The notes: generated by a model not told the origin, from the sequence alone. A stretch of 64,000 bases of DNA from UBA668 sp041918155 (GCA_041918155.1 JAYRWH010000058.1:62001-126000); one strand, 5' to 3'; positions 8,842-17,795 are shown, counted from the first letter of the stretch. Numbers and translations: made by a program.

Positions 8842-8858
8842 CTAACGGGCAGCGTTAG
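8842..8858. promoter_or_regulatory. Inverted repeat upstream of the DUF4143 ATPase (candidate operator)
   Basis: CTAACG-GGCAG-CGTTAG is a perfect 6+6 bp inverted repeat 11 bp upstream of the ATPase start. It sits where an autoregulatory operator would be expected. The ATPase contains a helix-turn-helix-like segment, so self-binding is conceivable. Confidence 0.4.
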
Positions 8859-8890
8859 AATTTCAAGGATGCCGGGTGGCACTCGAGAGT

Positions 8891-9148
8891 TCACCCGGCG
8901 ATCGGCTCGGGCGCGTAGCACCCGCCGAGGGCCACCAGCGTCACCAGCGTCACGTCGCCAAAGCTGTACGTCTCGCCCATGCGGATGCCCTGCGACCACG
9001 CGTCGACGCGCTCGCCGATCCGATGCGCGGATCGGCAAAGCAGCAGGTGGGCGAGCTGCACCACGCCGTCGGGGTCGCCGCGGTAGTCGTTGTCGCTGAT
9101 CACCCGCGAGCGGGCGCGGATGCGATCGGCGCTCCACTTGTCGGTCAT
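8891..9148 (-). pseudogene. Remnant of a DUF1593 / nucleoside-hydrolase-like gene
   Basis: An 85-codon frame starting at ATG 9148, overlapping the preceding GH3 remnant stop (ATGA). Its N-terminus RARSRVISDNDYRGDPDG followed by VVQLAHLLL looks like the start of DUF1593 nucleoside-hydrolase-like proteins, which bind substrate with an Asp-rich first strand. After residue ~38 it jumps to RSAHRIGERVDAW and then GETYSFGDVTLVTLVAL, which looks like a later part of such a protein, and ends at residue 85. The full family is several hundred residues long. An internal deletion is the simplest reading. It may still be translated but is unlikely to be active. Confidence 0.5.
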
Positions 9149-9726
9149 GGCTGGTCTCCAGTGATCTGGCAGCGGAACGGCGGCAGCGAGTTGAGGTCGG
9201 GGTGGGCCAACTCTCCGGTCATCGTGCGCAGCAACTCGTGCCCGCCGACGAGGAACGTGAAGTCGCCGGGCTCGACGCGGTAGCGCACGTCGGCGCCGTG
9301 GAAGCCGAAGCGACCGCCTGGGATCGTGAACCGCAACTGCACCCGCTGGCCCGCCGCCACGGCGACACGTTGGAACGCCATCAGCCGCTTGGCCACCACG
9401 CCGACCGATGCCGTCTCGTCGCGCACGTACACCTGCACCACTTCCTCGCCGTCGCGGGTGCCGCTGTTGTGCAGGTCGACCTCCACGATCACGTCGTCGG
9501 CCGCGGTGCCCATCGCCACCTCGACCCGCTCGTACTCCCACGTGGTGTACGACAGGCCGTGGCCGAGGGGGAACAGGGGAGTGTTCGGCGCGTCGACGTA
9601 GGTGGTGAGGAACATGCTCTTGCCGCCGCCGTGGTGGTGCGCGGAGGTGAGGCCCACCTGGCCGGCCGAGCGCAACAGGGTCACCGGCAGGCGGCCGCCG
9701 GCATCGACATCGCCGCCGCGTTCCAT
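9145..9726 (-). pseudogene. C-terminal fragment of a GH3 beta-glucosidase-type gene
   Basis: A 193-codon frame matching only the C-terminal part of GH3 enzymes: DVDAGGRLPVTLLRSAGQV, then PLFPLGHGLSYTTWEYE and the Fn3-like domain (EEVVQVYVRDETASVG, VRYRVEPGDFTFLVGG). The intact GH3 at 11505-13715 has the same blocks in the same order with many substitutions, so this is the tail of a different paralogue. The nucleophile domain (about 500 residues) is missing. Upstream it abuts, out of frame, the truncated gene ending at 9681. A deletion fusing two neighbouring genes explains both. ATG 9726 is only the first available start. Confidence 0.75.
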
Positions 9727-10493
9727 GCCGCGGTCACGCCGTACGTGGCGGCGTCGAGGATGCGCATGATGCGAGCGCCGCGCGGTCGCGGCGACACCGT
9801 CGTCGTGTGGCGTTCCGGCGCGTTCCAGTCGGTGGTGAGGAAGAAGTTGTCGCTCGCGTACGGGTAGCGCAATGCCGCCGTCGCTCGCCCGTCGAGCAGC
9901 AGGCGCGAGCGGATGCGGAAGGCCACCTCGGCGCGATCAGGGTGGGCCGCGGTCGTGACCTCCACCGTTTCGCCCGCGTAGGTGAACCGGCTGTGGATCG
10001 TGCCCGTCCACAGGTCGAGGTGTTGGTGCACGTCGGCGAGCACTGCCGGGTCGGTGTCCGGTTCGGCGGCGGCGTGTGGGCGCAACGCCAGCCCGACCCG
10101 GCCGAGGTCGAGCCGGTGCGGGTTCTCCGCCAGCCAGTTGCCGGCAGCCATCTCCGGGTCGACGTTGCCGACGCCGAGCGCGGCCATCATGTCGAACCGA
10201 TCGGGGTACGCCACCGGGCCTCGTGGCGTGTCGTACACCGTCGTCGCGCCGGCCATCGTGTAGCCCTCGGGGTTGGGCATCTCGTGCCAGCCCCAGGTGG
10301 TCTGGGTGCAGGTGTTGGTGGCCGGGCGCAGGAAGGCCGCGCGGGGGTCGTGGAACTCGGTGAAGGTCTGCATGCCGGTGATGTCCACCGTGCAGGCGAA
10401 GTCGCCGTTACCCACCGTGAGCGGAAGGGTCGCGTCGGGTGCGGTGAGCACCACGTCGTGGCGGCGCACGAGGGCTCGACGATCGATGGTCAT
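9681..10493 (-). pseudogene. N-terminal fragment of a six-hairpin-type glycosidase gene
   Basis: A 270-codon frame from ATG 10493. Residues 1-257 look like the N-terminal beta-sandwich domain of large GH65/GH95-like or trehalase-like proteins (ATLPLTVGNGDFACTVDITG, TWGWHEMPNPEGY). At about TYGVTAAW the match stops and the frame runs out of phase through the start of the GH3 fragment, ending at TGA 9681-9683. The catalytic (alpha/alpha)6 barrel is missing. It is divergent from the esterase/GH3 operon and shares the LacI-type operator, so the ancestral gene was probably co-regulated with it. Family assignment is tentative. Confidence 0.55.
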
Positions 10494-10523
10494 GCCGTGC
10501 CTCCCTCTGCTCGACGGGTCTCG

Positions 10524-10537
10524 TGACAGCGCTACCA
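10524..10537. promoter_or_regulatory. LacI/GalR-family operator between divergent sugar genes
   Basis: TGACAGCGCTACCA fits the LacI-family consensus TGNNANCGNTNNCA at every fixed position, including the central CG. It lies in the 52-bp gap between the truncated glycosidase (start 10493, minus) and the esterase operon (start 10546, plus). No LacI-type regulator is in the window, so it would act in trans. Confidence 0.7.
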
Positions 10538-10545
10538 TAACCGAC

Positions 10546-11508
10546 ATGGACCGCACGTATCCGATGCCACCCGTCGAGCCCGCCGCTGCCGCGGCCTGGG
10601 CGCGCCTCGTGGGAGCGATCGACGGCGACGCCGCGCTCACACTCGAAGCCCTCCCGCTCGCCCGTGAGTTCTCGCCGAAGCTCGACGACCTGCTCGCCGG
10701 CCGCGACGTCACCCACGTCGAGCACGACGTCGGCGGCCAACCGGTGTCCGTGATCCGTCGGGTGGACTCCGCGGCCATACCCCGGCCGTGCCTGTTCCAG
10801 GTGCACGGCGGTGGGTTCGTGATGGGCAATCGTGCCGGCGATCTCGCCCCGGTGCTCGACTGGGTGGAGCACTTCGACGCCGTCGCGGTGGTGCCCGAGT
10901 ACCGCCTTGCCCCCGAGCACCCGGCGCCGGCGGCGGTGGACGACACCTTGGCCGCGCTGCGCTGGTTGCTCGACCACACCGATGAACTGGGCGTCGATCC
11001 CGAGCGCATCGTGGCCGTGGGGTGGAGCGCAGGTGGCGGCATTCTCGCCGGCGCCATGCTGCGCCACCGCGACGCCGGTGGTCTCCTGCTCGCCGGCCAG
11101 ATGTTGGTGTACCCGATGCTCGATGATCGCGACATCGGGGTGGCCAAGACGCAGCTCGCCCGCACGATCCTGTGGAACAGCATCAGCAACGACACGGGGT
11201 GGAACGCGTACCTGGGTGCCGCACGCGGCGGCCCCGACGTGTCGCCCTACGACGCGCCGGCGCGGGCCACCGACCTGTCGGGCCTGCCTCCCACGTACAT
11301 CGAGGTCGGGTCGGTCGACCTGTTCCGCGACGAGGATGTGGCGTTCGCCTCCACGATGTGGGCCTGCGGGGGCGACGCGGAACTGCATGTGTGGCCGGGC
11401 GGCCCGCACGGCTTCGAGTTCTCCGCCCCCGACGCCGCCATCTCGCGCGGCGCGCGCCAGGCCAAGCTCGACTGGCTCGCCCGCCTTCTCGCCAAGGAAC
11501 CCGCGTGA
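10546..11508 (+). CDS. Alpha/beta hydrolase, HSL-type (esterase/lipase)
   Basis: A 320-residue carboxylesterase of the hormone-sensitive lipase type. The oxyanion motif HGGGFVMGN is near residue 87. The nucleophile elbow is GWSAGG with Ser161, and the acid and histidine are visible in VGSVDLFRDED and GGPHGFEF near the C-terminus. No signal peptide is present. Expected role: hydrolysing acetyl or other short acyl esters. ATG 10546 directly follows the LacI-type operator region; longer in-frame starts would run back through the operator. It is first of five genes joined by 4-bp overlaps, which suggests deacylation of the sugar substrates handled downstream. Confidence 0.9.
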   Translation: MDRTYPMPPVEPAAAAAWARLVGAIDGDAALTLEALPLAREFSPKLDDLLAGRDVTHVEHDVGGQPVSVIRRVDSAAIPRPCLFQVHGGGFVMGNRAGDLAPVLDWVEHFDAVAVVPEYRLAPEHPAPAAVDDTLAALRWLLDHTDELGVDPERIVAVGWSAGGGILAGAMLRHRDAGGLLLAGQMLVYPMLDDRDIGVAKTQLARTILWNSISNDTGWNAYLGAARGGPDVSPYDAPARATDLSGLPPTYIEVGSVDLFRDEDVAFASTMWACGGDAELHVWPGGPHGFEFSAPDAAISRGARQAKLDWLARLLAKEPA

Positions 11509-13715
11509 TCGCGAATATCGACGTCGACGACCTCCTCTCGCGAATGACGCTGGAGGAGAAGTGCGCCCAGCTCGGTGGGGTGTGGTTCAGCGACCTGTTC
11601 ACCGCCGGCCAGTTCGACGAGGCCAAGATGCAACAGCTGCTCGGAGACGGCATCGGCCAGGTCACCCGCATCTCCGGCACGGGCTTCGCACCGGCCGACG
11701 CGGCGGCGGCGGTCGATCGCATCCAGCGCTTCCTCGCCGAGCACACTCGCCTCGGCATCCCTGCCCTGCCACACGAGGAGGCGTTGGCCGGCCTGATGGG
11801 GCCGGGCGCCACGAACTTCCCGCAGGCGATCGGTATGGCTGCCTCGTGGGACCCCGAGATCGTGGAGCAGGCCGCCGCCGCGGCCGGCCGCCAAGTGCGT
11901 GCCGTCGGTGCCCGCCTGGCGCTCTCGCCGGTGCTCGACATCGCCCGCGATCCCCGTTGGGGGCGACTGGAGGAGACGTTCGGGGAAGACCCGGAGCTGG
12001 CCAGCCGTATGGGTGTGGCCTTCGTGCGCGGGATGCAGGGCGAAGGGGTGCACTGCTGCGGCAAGCACTTCCTCGGCCACGCGAGCACCCTCGGCGGGCT
12101 CAACCACGGCGAGGTGGCGCTCGGGCCGCGCCGCCTGCGCGATGTGGAAGCGGCGCCGTTCCGCGCCGCGATCCATCAGGCGGGCTTGGCCACCGTCATG
12201 AACGCGTACAACGACCTCGACGGCATGCCCGTGGTGGGGTCGGCCGAGATCCTCACCGACCTGTTGCGCGGCGAGTTGGGCTTCGACGGCCCGGTGCTCG
12301 CCGACTACTTCTCGATCGACGACCTCGACCATCTGCACCACATCGTCGCCACTCGTGAGGAGGCGGCGCGGATGGCGCTGGAGGCCGGTCTCGACGTGGA
12401 ACTGCCGGGCTACATCTACTACCGCACCTTGCCCGACCAGGTGCGCGCCGGCCTCGTCGACGAGGCGCTGATCGACCGGTCGTGCCGTCGGGTACTGGTG
12501 GAGAAGGCCCAGCTCGGGCTGTTCGCCGACCCGTTCAGTCCGCGCGACGGTGGTGAGTTCCAGACCCAGGCCGACCTCGCGTTGGCCCGCCGGGCCGCCG
12601 CCCGCACGATGGTGCTGCTCACCAACGACGGCGCCTTGCCGCTGCGCGCCGGGGCACGCGTCGCCGTGCTCGGGCCCTCGGCCGACGATGCGCGGCGCCT
12701 GTACGGCGACTACTCGTACGGCTCGAAGCTCACCCACAAGGGCACCGGTGAACTGCTCGACGATCGGGCGGGCGACGCGGTCGGTGACGTGCGCCGTGTG
12801 CTGACCCCCCGCGAGGCGATGGCCGAGCTCTTCGAGCTGGTCGACGACGTGGCGGGTGCCGACGTGGCCGTGCTGTTCGTCGGTGGCCGCAGCGGCATGT
12901 CCACGCAGGACACCTCGGGCGAGTTCCGCGACGCGTGCGACCTGCGCCTGTTCCCCGAGCAGCTAGCGCTCATCGAGCAGACCGCTGCGACCGGCGTGCC
13001 GACCGTGGTCGTGCTCATCGGTGGGCGGGCGCATTCGCTCAGCGAGGTGGTGCCCCACACCAACGCGCTCGTGATGGCCTGGCTGCCCGGCGACGAGGGC
13101 TCGCGCGGCATCGTCGACGTGCTCGCCGGCGACGTCGATGCCGGCGGCCGCCTGCCGGTGTCGTTGCTGCGCGCGGTGGGTCAGGTGGGCGGCCACCCCG
13201 GCCATCACCATGGCGGTGGCCAGAGCCTGCTCTACGGCGACTACAGCGACGGCCCGGTGTCGCCGCTGTTCCGCTTCGGCCACGGCCTGTCGTACACCAC
13301 ATGGTCGTACTCCGACCTCGCCGTCACCACTGGCTCCACGCTCGACGACATCGAGGTGGCGGTCACGCTCACCAACACCGGCGAGCGTGCCGGCGACGAG
13401 GTGGTGCAGGTGTTCGCCCGCGACGAGCTCGCGTCGGTGGGCGTGCCGGTGCGGCGGCTGGTGGCGTTCAAGCGTGTGACGGTGGCGGCGGGGGAGACCG
13501 TGCACGTCGGGTTCACCGTCCCGGCGGGTGCACTCGGGTTCCACGGCCGCGACATGCGGTTCCGCGTCGAGCCCGGCGACGTGACCGTGTTGGTGGGTGG
13601 GCTGGTGGGTGGGCTGGAGCACAGCGCCACGATCACCGGCGATGTCGTGCACCCCGATCCCAACGGCGTGCCCGCCTTCGGGTTCCGCGTCGACCCCGCG
13701 AAGGAGCCCTCATGA
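11505..13715 (+). CDS. GH3 family beta-glycosidase
   Basis: A 736-residue GH3 enzyme of full family length. The N-terminal barrel contains ARLALSPVLDIARDPRWGR, the conserved KHFLGH and the nucleophile region VLADYFSIDDL with Asp267. The alpha/beta sandwich domain (TMVLLTNDGALPLR, VAVLGPSADDA) probably supplies the acid/base Glu from TQDTSGEFRD. The C-terminal Fn3-like domain follows (FGHGLSYTTW, EVVQVFARDE). It cleaves terminal beta-linked sugars such as glucose, xylose or arabinose. No signal peptide is seen, so the substrate is probably an imported oligosaccharide. GTG 11505 overlaps the esterase stop. Confidence 0.93.
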   Translation: MIANIDVDDLLSRMTLEEKCAQLGGVWFSDLFTAGQFDEAKMQQLLGDGIGQVTRISGTGFAPADAAAAVDRIQRFLAEHTRLGIPALPHEEALAGLMGPGATNFPQAIGMAASWDPEIVEQAAAAAGRQVRAVGARLALSPVLDIARDPRWGRLEETFGEDPELASRMGVAFVRGMQGEGVHCCGKHFLGHASTLGGLNHGEVALGPRRLRDVEAAPFRAAIHQAGLATVMNAYNDLDGMPVVGSAEILTDLLRGELGFDGPVLADYFSIDDLDHLHHIVATREEAARMALEAGLDVELPGYIYYRTLPDQVRAGLVDEALIDRSCRRVLVEKAQLGLFADPFSPRDGGEFQTQADLALARRAAARTMVLLTNDGALPLRAGARVAVLGPSADDARRLYGDYSYGSKLTHKGTGELLDDRAGDAVGDVRRVLTPREAMAELFELVDDVAGADVAVLFVGGRSGMSTQDTSGEFRDACDLRLFPEQLALIEQTAATGVPTVVVLIGGRAHSLSEVVPHTNALVMAWLPGDEGSRGIVDVLAGDVDAGGRLPVSLLRAVGQVGGHPGHHHGGGQSLLYGDYSDGPVSPLFRFGHGLSYTTWSYSDLAVTTGSTLDDIEVAVTLTNTGERAGDEVVQVFARDELASVGVPVRRLVAFKRVTVAAGETVHVGFTVPAGALGFHGRDMRFRVEPGDVTVLVGGLVGGLEHSATITGDVVHPDPNGVPAFGFRVDPAKEPS

Positions 13716-14689
13716 GCACGCCCTATCCGCCACTGCACCTCCCGGCGCGCGACATCCCAGTACCCGCGTCGGTGAGCCCGGAGGCGCAGGCGATCATCGC
13801 TCTCGGTCCGCTCGGACCGCCGACGGTGTGGCCCGACAGCGACGACCCGGAGATCTGGCGCGCTGTCGTCGAGGAGTACCGCGCTTCGGCGAGAGCCATG
13901 ATGGCTGGACGCGGCCCACTGCCCGACGTGGCCGTCGAGGAGCGCATCATCGATGGCGTGCGGGTGTTCGTCGACACGCCTGAAGGTGTGGCCGATGACG
14001 ATCGGCGAGTGTTCTTCGAGGTCCACGGTGGGGCGTTCATTCTCGACGACCCGATGCGTGGCACCGTCAAGGCGAAGATGATGCGCGCTCGCACCTGGTC
14101 GGTCGACTACCGGATGCCGCCCGCGCACCTGTACCCCGCGCCGCTGGACGATTGCATGACGGCGTACCGGGCGCTGCTCAACGAGCGCGAGCCGCACGAG
14201 ATCATCGCCGGCGGTTCGTCCGCCGGTGGCAACCTCGTCGCGGCAACGATGTTGCGTGCCCGCGACGAGGGTTTGCCCCTGCCTGCCGCCGTCGTGCTGA
14301 TGTCCGGTGGTTTCGATCTCACTGGTGCCGGCGACACGCTGGTGACGAACCTCGGCCTCGACAACGTGCTCACCGGCAGCATCACCCCTGTCGGTCGTAT
14401 GTACGCGGGTGGTCACGACGTGCGCGACCCGTACCTCTCGCCGCTGTTCGGCGACTTCACCAACGGCTTCCCGCCGTCGATCCTCCTTTCGGGCACGCGA
14501 GATCTGTTCTTGTCGGACAGTGTGCGCATGCACCGTGCTCTGCGCCAGGCCGGCCTGCCATCCGAGCTGCATGTGTTCGAGGCCGCCGCCCATGGCCGCT
14601 ACCTCGGCGCGGCGCCGGAGGAGCAGGACTACGAGGCCGAGGTTCAACGCTTCGCAGACGAACACTGGGCCAAGGGAGCAACACGATGA
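13712..14689 (+). CDS. Alpha/beta hydrolase, HSL-type (second esterase)
   Basis: A 325-residue esterase with the oxyanion motif EVHGGAFI near residue 109 and the nucleophile motif GGSSAGGN with Ser170. The acid is probably in SGTRDLFLSD and the histidine in EAAAHGRYLG. It differs clearly from the esterase at 10546, so the operon has two esterases with probably different acyl preferences. ATG 13712 overlaps the GH3 stop. No secretion signal is present. Confidence 0.88.
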   Translation: MSTPYPPLHLPARDIPVPASVSPEAQAIIALGPLGPPTVWPDSDDPEIWRAVVEEYRASARAMMAGRGPLPDVAVEERIIDGVRVFVDTPEGVADDDRRVFFEVHGGAFILDDPMRGTVKAKMMRARTWSVDYRMPPAHLYPAPLDDCMTAYRALLNEREPHEIIAGGSSAGGNLVAATMLRARDEGLPLPAAVVLMSGGFDLTGAGDTLVTNLGLDNVLTGSITPVGRMYAGGHDVRDPYLSPLFGDFTNGFPPSILLSGTRDLFLSDSVRMHRALRQAGLPSELHVFEAAAHGRYLGAAPEEQDYEAEVQRFADEHWAKGATR

Positions 14690-15843
14690 AGTCGATCCTC
14701 GAGACCGCGCTCGACGCGGTGGTCGGTGCCCTGCGCATCGAACGCACCGAGCAGGGAATCACCTTGCACCGCACGCCGGCCGACATCGATCAGGTGTGGG
14801 ATCCGGCGATGGCGTTCGTCAGCACGGTGCCGTCCGGGGTGTCGCTCGATCTGCTCACCGACGCCGCCGAGATCGAGATCGAGCTCGGCGTGACGGTCGT
14901 GCGGGTCGCAGGGATGGCGGTCTCGCCGGCACCCTGCGTCGACATCGTCGTGGACGGCACTTTGGTGTCGTCCGCGCAGATCACCGACGTCACCGAGATG
15001 CACGTGAACATGGCGACGTTGGAGCTTCGCCAGGTCGATGGCGGCCCAGCGGTCGTGGGCGTGTCGTTGCCGCCGTCGGCCGGTGCCCGCCGCGTGGAGG
15101 TGTGGCTGCCGAATTCGGCGTCGACGATGCTGCGCGACGTGCGCGTGCCCGAAGGCGCGACGGCTCACCCCGCGCCCGCCGACCGTCCGCGCTGGGTGCA
15201 CCACGGCAGCTCGATCAGCCATTGCGGGGAAGCGCCGTCGCCCACCGGCACCTGGCCGGCGCTCGTGGCAGGGACGGCGGGCCATGCGCTCACGAACCTC
15301 GGCCTCGCCGGCCAGTGCCAGCTCGATCAGCCCTTGGCCCGAGCGATCGCCGCCACGCCGGCCGACGTGATCAGCCTCAAGCTGGGGATCAACATCGTCA
15401 ACGCCGACTCGATGCGCGAGCGCGCGTTCGTGCCTGCAGTGCACGCCTTCCTCGACACGGTGCGCGCTGGTCACCCGCACACGCCGCTGCTCGTGGTGTC
15501 GCCGATCTTCTGTCCGGTCGCCGAGGACCGCCCTGGCCCGACCGTGAACAACGGCTCGGGCAAGTTCGTCTCCGTCGCCCGGCCCGACGACCTCGCGGTC
15601 GGCGCGCTCACCCTGCGTCGGATCCGCGAGGTCCTGGAGATGATCGTCGCGGTGCGGCAGGGCAAGGGCGACACGAACCTGCACTTCCTGCACGGCACTG
15701 AACTGTTCGGCGAGGCTGACGCACACCTGATGCCCGACGACCTGCACCCGAACGGCGAGGGCTACGCGCTGATGGCCGAGCGCTTCCACGAGCGCGTTGT
15801 GGTGAACGGCCCGTTCGCGAAGGCAAAGCGGAGCGCGACGTGA
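14686..15843 (+). CDS. SGNH/GDSL-type hydrolase
   Basis: A 385-residue protein. The N-terminal ~150 residues form a beta-rich jelly-roll-like module. The SGNH hydrolase fold begins at WVHHGSSIS (nucleophile Ser near residue 173), continues through GLAGQCQLD (Gly block) and KLGINIVN (Asn block), and ends with DDLHPNGEGY, which holds the Asp-x-x-His pair near residue 345. This layout resembles carbohydrate acetyl-esterases. ATG 14686 overlaps the previous stop. With the two HSL esterases it makes three ester hydrolases in one operon, pointing to a heavily acylated substrate. Confidence 0.85.
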   Translation: MKSILETALDAVVGALRIERTEQGITLHRTPADIDQVWDPAMAFVSTVPSGVSLDLLTDAAEIEIELGVTVVRVAGMAVSPAPCVDIVVDGTLVSSAQITDVTEMHVNMATLELRQVDGGPAVVGVSLPPSAGARRVEVWLPNSASTMLRDVRVPEGATAHPAPADRPRWVHHGSSISHCGEAPSPTGTWPALVAGTAGHALTNLGLAGQCQLDQPLARAIAATPADVISLKLGINIVNADSMRERAFVPAVHAFLDTVRAGHPHTPLLVVSPIFCPVAEDRPGPTVNNGSGKFVSVARPDDLAVGALTLRRIREVLEMIVAVRQGKGDTNLHFLHGTELFGEADAHLMPDDLHPNGEGYALMAERFHERVVVNGPFAKAKRSAT

Positions 15844-16952
15844 TCTACACATCCATCCGGCCCGGCGAGGTGTGGCTCGACACCTCCGGCAATCGCATCC
15901 AGGCTCACGGTGGCTCGATCTTCCACGAGGACGGCGTCTATTACTGGTACGGCGAGAACAAGGAACGCACGAAGCCGGACAACAGCATCTGGCACTGGGG
16001 CATCCGCTGCTACTCGTCGACCGATCTCTACAACTGGGACGACCTCGGCCTGATCGTGCCGCCCCAGCCCGACGACGAGTCGTCGCCGTTGCATCCTGCG
16101 CAGATGGTCGACCGGCCGCACATCATCCGTTCGCGCGAGACCGGCACGTACGTGTGCTGGATCAAGGTGATGTACCCCGACGGGTCACAGCGCTCTGTCG
16201 TGCTCACCGCCGACCGGTTCGTGGGCCCGTACACGGTGGTGCACAGTGCTCTGCGCCCGCTCGGCATGAGCGCCGGCGACTTCGATCTCGTCGTCGACCC
16301 TCACGATGGCAAGGCGTACTACTACTTCGAGCGTGTGCACAGTGAGTTGATCTGCGCCGATCTCACCGACGACTGCACGAACGTGACGGGGTACTACTCC
16401 ACCCACTTCCCGTACGGCGTGCCGCCGTACGTGCGCGAGGCGCCCGCCCACTTCGTGCGCCACGGGCTGCACTACCTCATCACCTCGGGCACCACCGGCT
16501 ACCTGCCGAACCCGTCGATGGTGGCGAGCGCGCCCAGCTACCACGGGCCGTGGACGGTGCTCGGCGACCCGCACGTGGGCGACGCGTCGTTGTCGTCGTT
16601 CAACTCGCAGGTGACATCGGTGTTCGAGGTGCCGGGCAAGCAGGATCTGTACATCGCGCTGGCCGACCGCTGGCTGCCCGGCTTGCCGGCAGCAGCGGGG
16701 GAGAGCTTCGCCAACGGCGACCTCGTGCGCCGCATCGCCTCAGCGTCGGCGCAGCGCACCGACCCGCACGGTCGCTTCGGCACCGCTCAGGAGTTCACCA
16801 AAGAAGTACCGATCGGGCCGGAGGTCGCGCAGATGGTGCAGATGCGCTGCGACACCTCGATCGCCGACTATGTGTGGCTGCCGATCCGCTTCGAGGGCGA
16901 CGTGGCCCACCTCGACTGGCGCGACGAATGGAGCCTCGACGAGTTCGAGTGA
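15840..16952 (+). CDS. GH43-like hydrolase (subfamily 24-like, exo-beta-1,3-galactanase type)
   Basis: A 370-residue beta-propeller hydrolase. The N-terminal motif GNRIQAHGGSIFHEDGVYYW followed by YGENKE is typical of the galactan 1,3-beta-galactosidase branch of GH43, which lacks the usual catalytic base. The putative acid Glu is in YVREAPAHF near residue 198. This branch releases galactose from arabinogalactan side-chain backbones; the activity here is inferred. GTG 15840 overlaps the SGNH stop. The gene ends 24 bp before a strong 30-bp palindrome that terminates the operon. Confidence 0.8.
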   Translation: MIYTSIRPGEVWLDTSGNRIQAHGGSIFHEDGVYYWYGENKERTKPDNSIWHWGIRCYSSTDLYNWDDLGLIVPPQPDDESSPLHPAQMVDRPHIIRSRETGTYVCWIKVMYPDGSQRSVVLTADRFVGPYTVVHSALRPLGMSAGDFDLVVDPHDGKAYYYFERVHSELICADLTDDCTNVTGYYSTHFPYGVPPYVREAPAHFVRHGLHYLITSGTTGYLPNPSMVASAPSYHGPWTVLGDPHVGDASLSSFNSQVTSVFEVPGKQDLYIALADRWLPGLPAAAGESFANGDLVRRIASASAQRTDPHGRFGTAQEFTKEVPIGPEVAQMVQMRCDTSIADYVWLPIRFEGDVAHLDWRDEWSLDEFE

Positions 16953-16975
16953 TCCAGAACCCTGGTTCTCGACCC

Positions 16976-17005
16976 ACATCGACCACGGCCGGCCGTGGTC
17001 GATGT
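16976..17005. terminator. Bidirectional terminator (30-bp perfect palindrome)
   Basis: A gap-free palindrome centred at 16990/16991; the left arm is ACATCGACCACGGCC and the right arm is its exact complement. It lies between two convergent genes (stops at 16952 and 17031), the classic place for a shared terminator. There is no T-run, as usual in high-GC actinobacteria. Confidence 0.75.
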
Positions 17006-17030
17006 ATGACAAGAACGGCGGGTCAGCGGG

Positions 17031-17795
17031 TCACTTGGGGGCGAAGCGCTGTCCGGCGTCGAGGCGGATGGTGCCGCCGTTCAGCATCGGGTTGTCGATG
17101 ATCGCGCAGGCCAGGCGGGCGTACTCGTCGGGCTTGCCCGGGCGCTTGGGGAACGCTGCGTCGCGGGTGAGCGGGGCGAGGAATTCGTCGCTGAGCCCGG
17201 CCAGTGCGCCGGTCATGAACAGGCTGGGGGCGATGGCGTTCACACGGATGCCGTTGGGGCCGAGATCGCGGGCCATCGTCAACGACATGCCGGCGATGCC
17301 GGCCTTCGATGCGGCGTAGGCCACCTGGCCGATCTGGCCCTCGAAGGCTGCGATCGATGCGGTGTTGATGATGACACCGCGCTCGCCGTCGTCGTTGGGC
17401 TCGTTCTTGTTCATGTGCGCGGCCTGCAGGCGGTTGAGGTTGAACGTGGCGATCAGGTTGAGGTTCACGCAGCCCTGGAACGACTCGAGATCGTGGGGGC
17501 TGCCGTCCTTGCCCAGTGTCTTCTTGCCGATGCCGCCGCCGGCGGTGTTCACCGCCACGTCGAGGCCACCGAGGATCTCGACGGCGGCGTCGAGCGCGTG
17601 CTCGGTGCCCACATAATCGGTGACATCGCACTCGACGAAGTGGCCGCCGATCGCGGTGGCAACCTCGGGGCCGGCCGAGCCGGCGCGGTCGAGGATGACC
17701 ACCTTGCCGCCGGCCGCGGCGATCCGCTCGGCGGTGGCCCGGGCCATGCCCGACGCTCCACCGACCACCACTGCGCGCACCTTCGAGACGTCCAT
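17031..17795 (-). CDS. SDR family oxidoreductase (3-hydroxyacyl-CoA dehydrogenase type-2-like)
   Basis: A 254-residue classical short-chain dehydrogenase. The cofactor motif VVVGGASGMARATAERIA is at residues ~8-25, an NAD-preferring Asp follows (VVILDRAG), and the active site has Ser in INTASIAAF with YAASK. Sequence order and the C-terminal LNGGTIRLDAGQRFAPK are typical of type-2 3-hydroxyacyl-CoA dehydrogenase-like SDRs. ATG 17795 has AAAGGAC upstream; an in-frame extension to 17885 lacks support. It is related to the SDR at 25911. Confidence 0.85.
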   Translation of the reverse strand: MDVSKVRAVVVGGASGMARATAERIAAAGGKVVILDRAGSAGPEVATAIGGHFVECDVTDYVGTEHALDAAVEILGGLDVAVNTAGGGIGKKTLGKDGSPHDLESFQGCVNLNLIATFNLNRLQAAHMNKNEPNDDGERGVIINTASIAAFEGQIGQVAYAASKAGIAGMSLTMARDLGPNGIRVNAIAPSLFMTGALAGLSDEFLAPLTRDAAFPKRPGKPDEYARLACAIIDNPMLNGGTIRLDAGQRFAPK

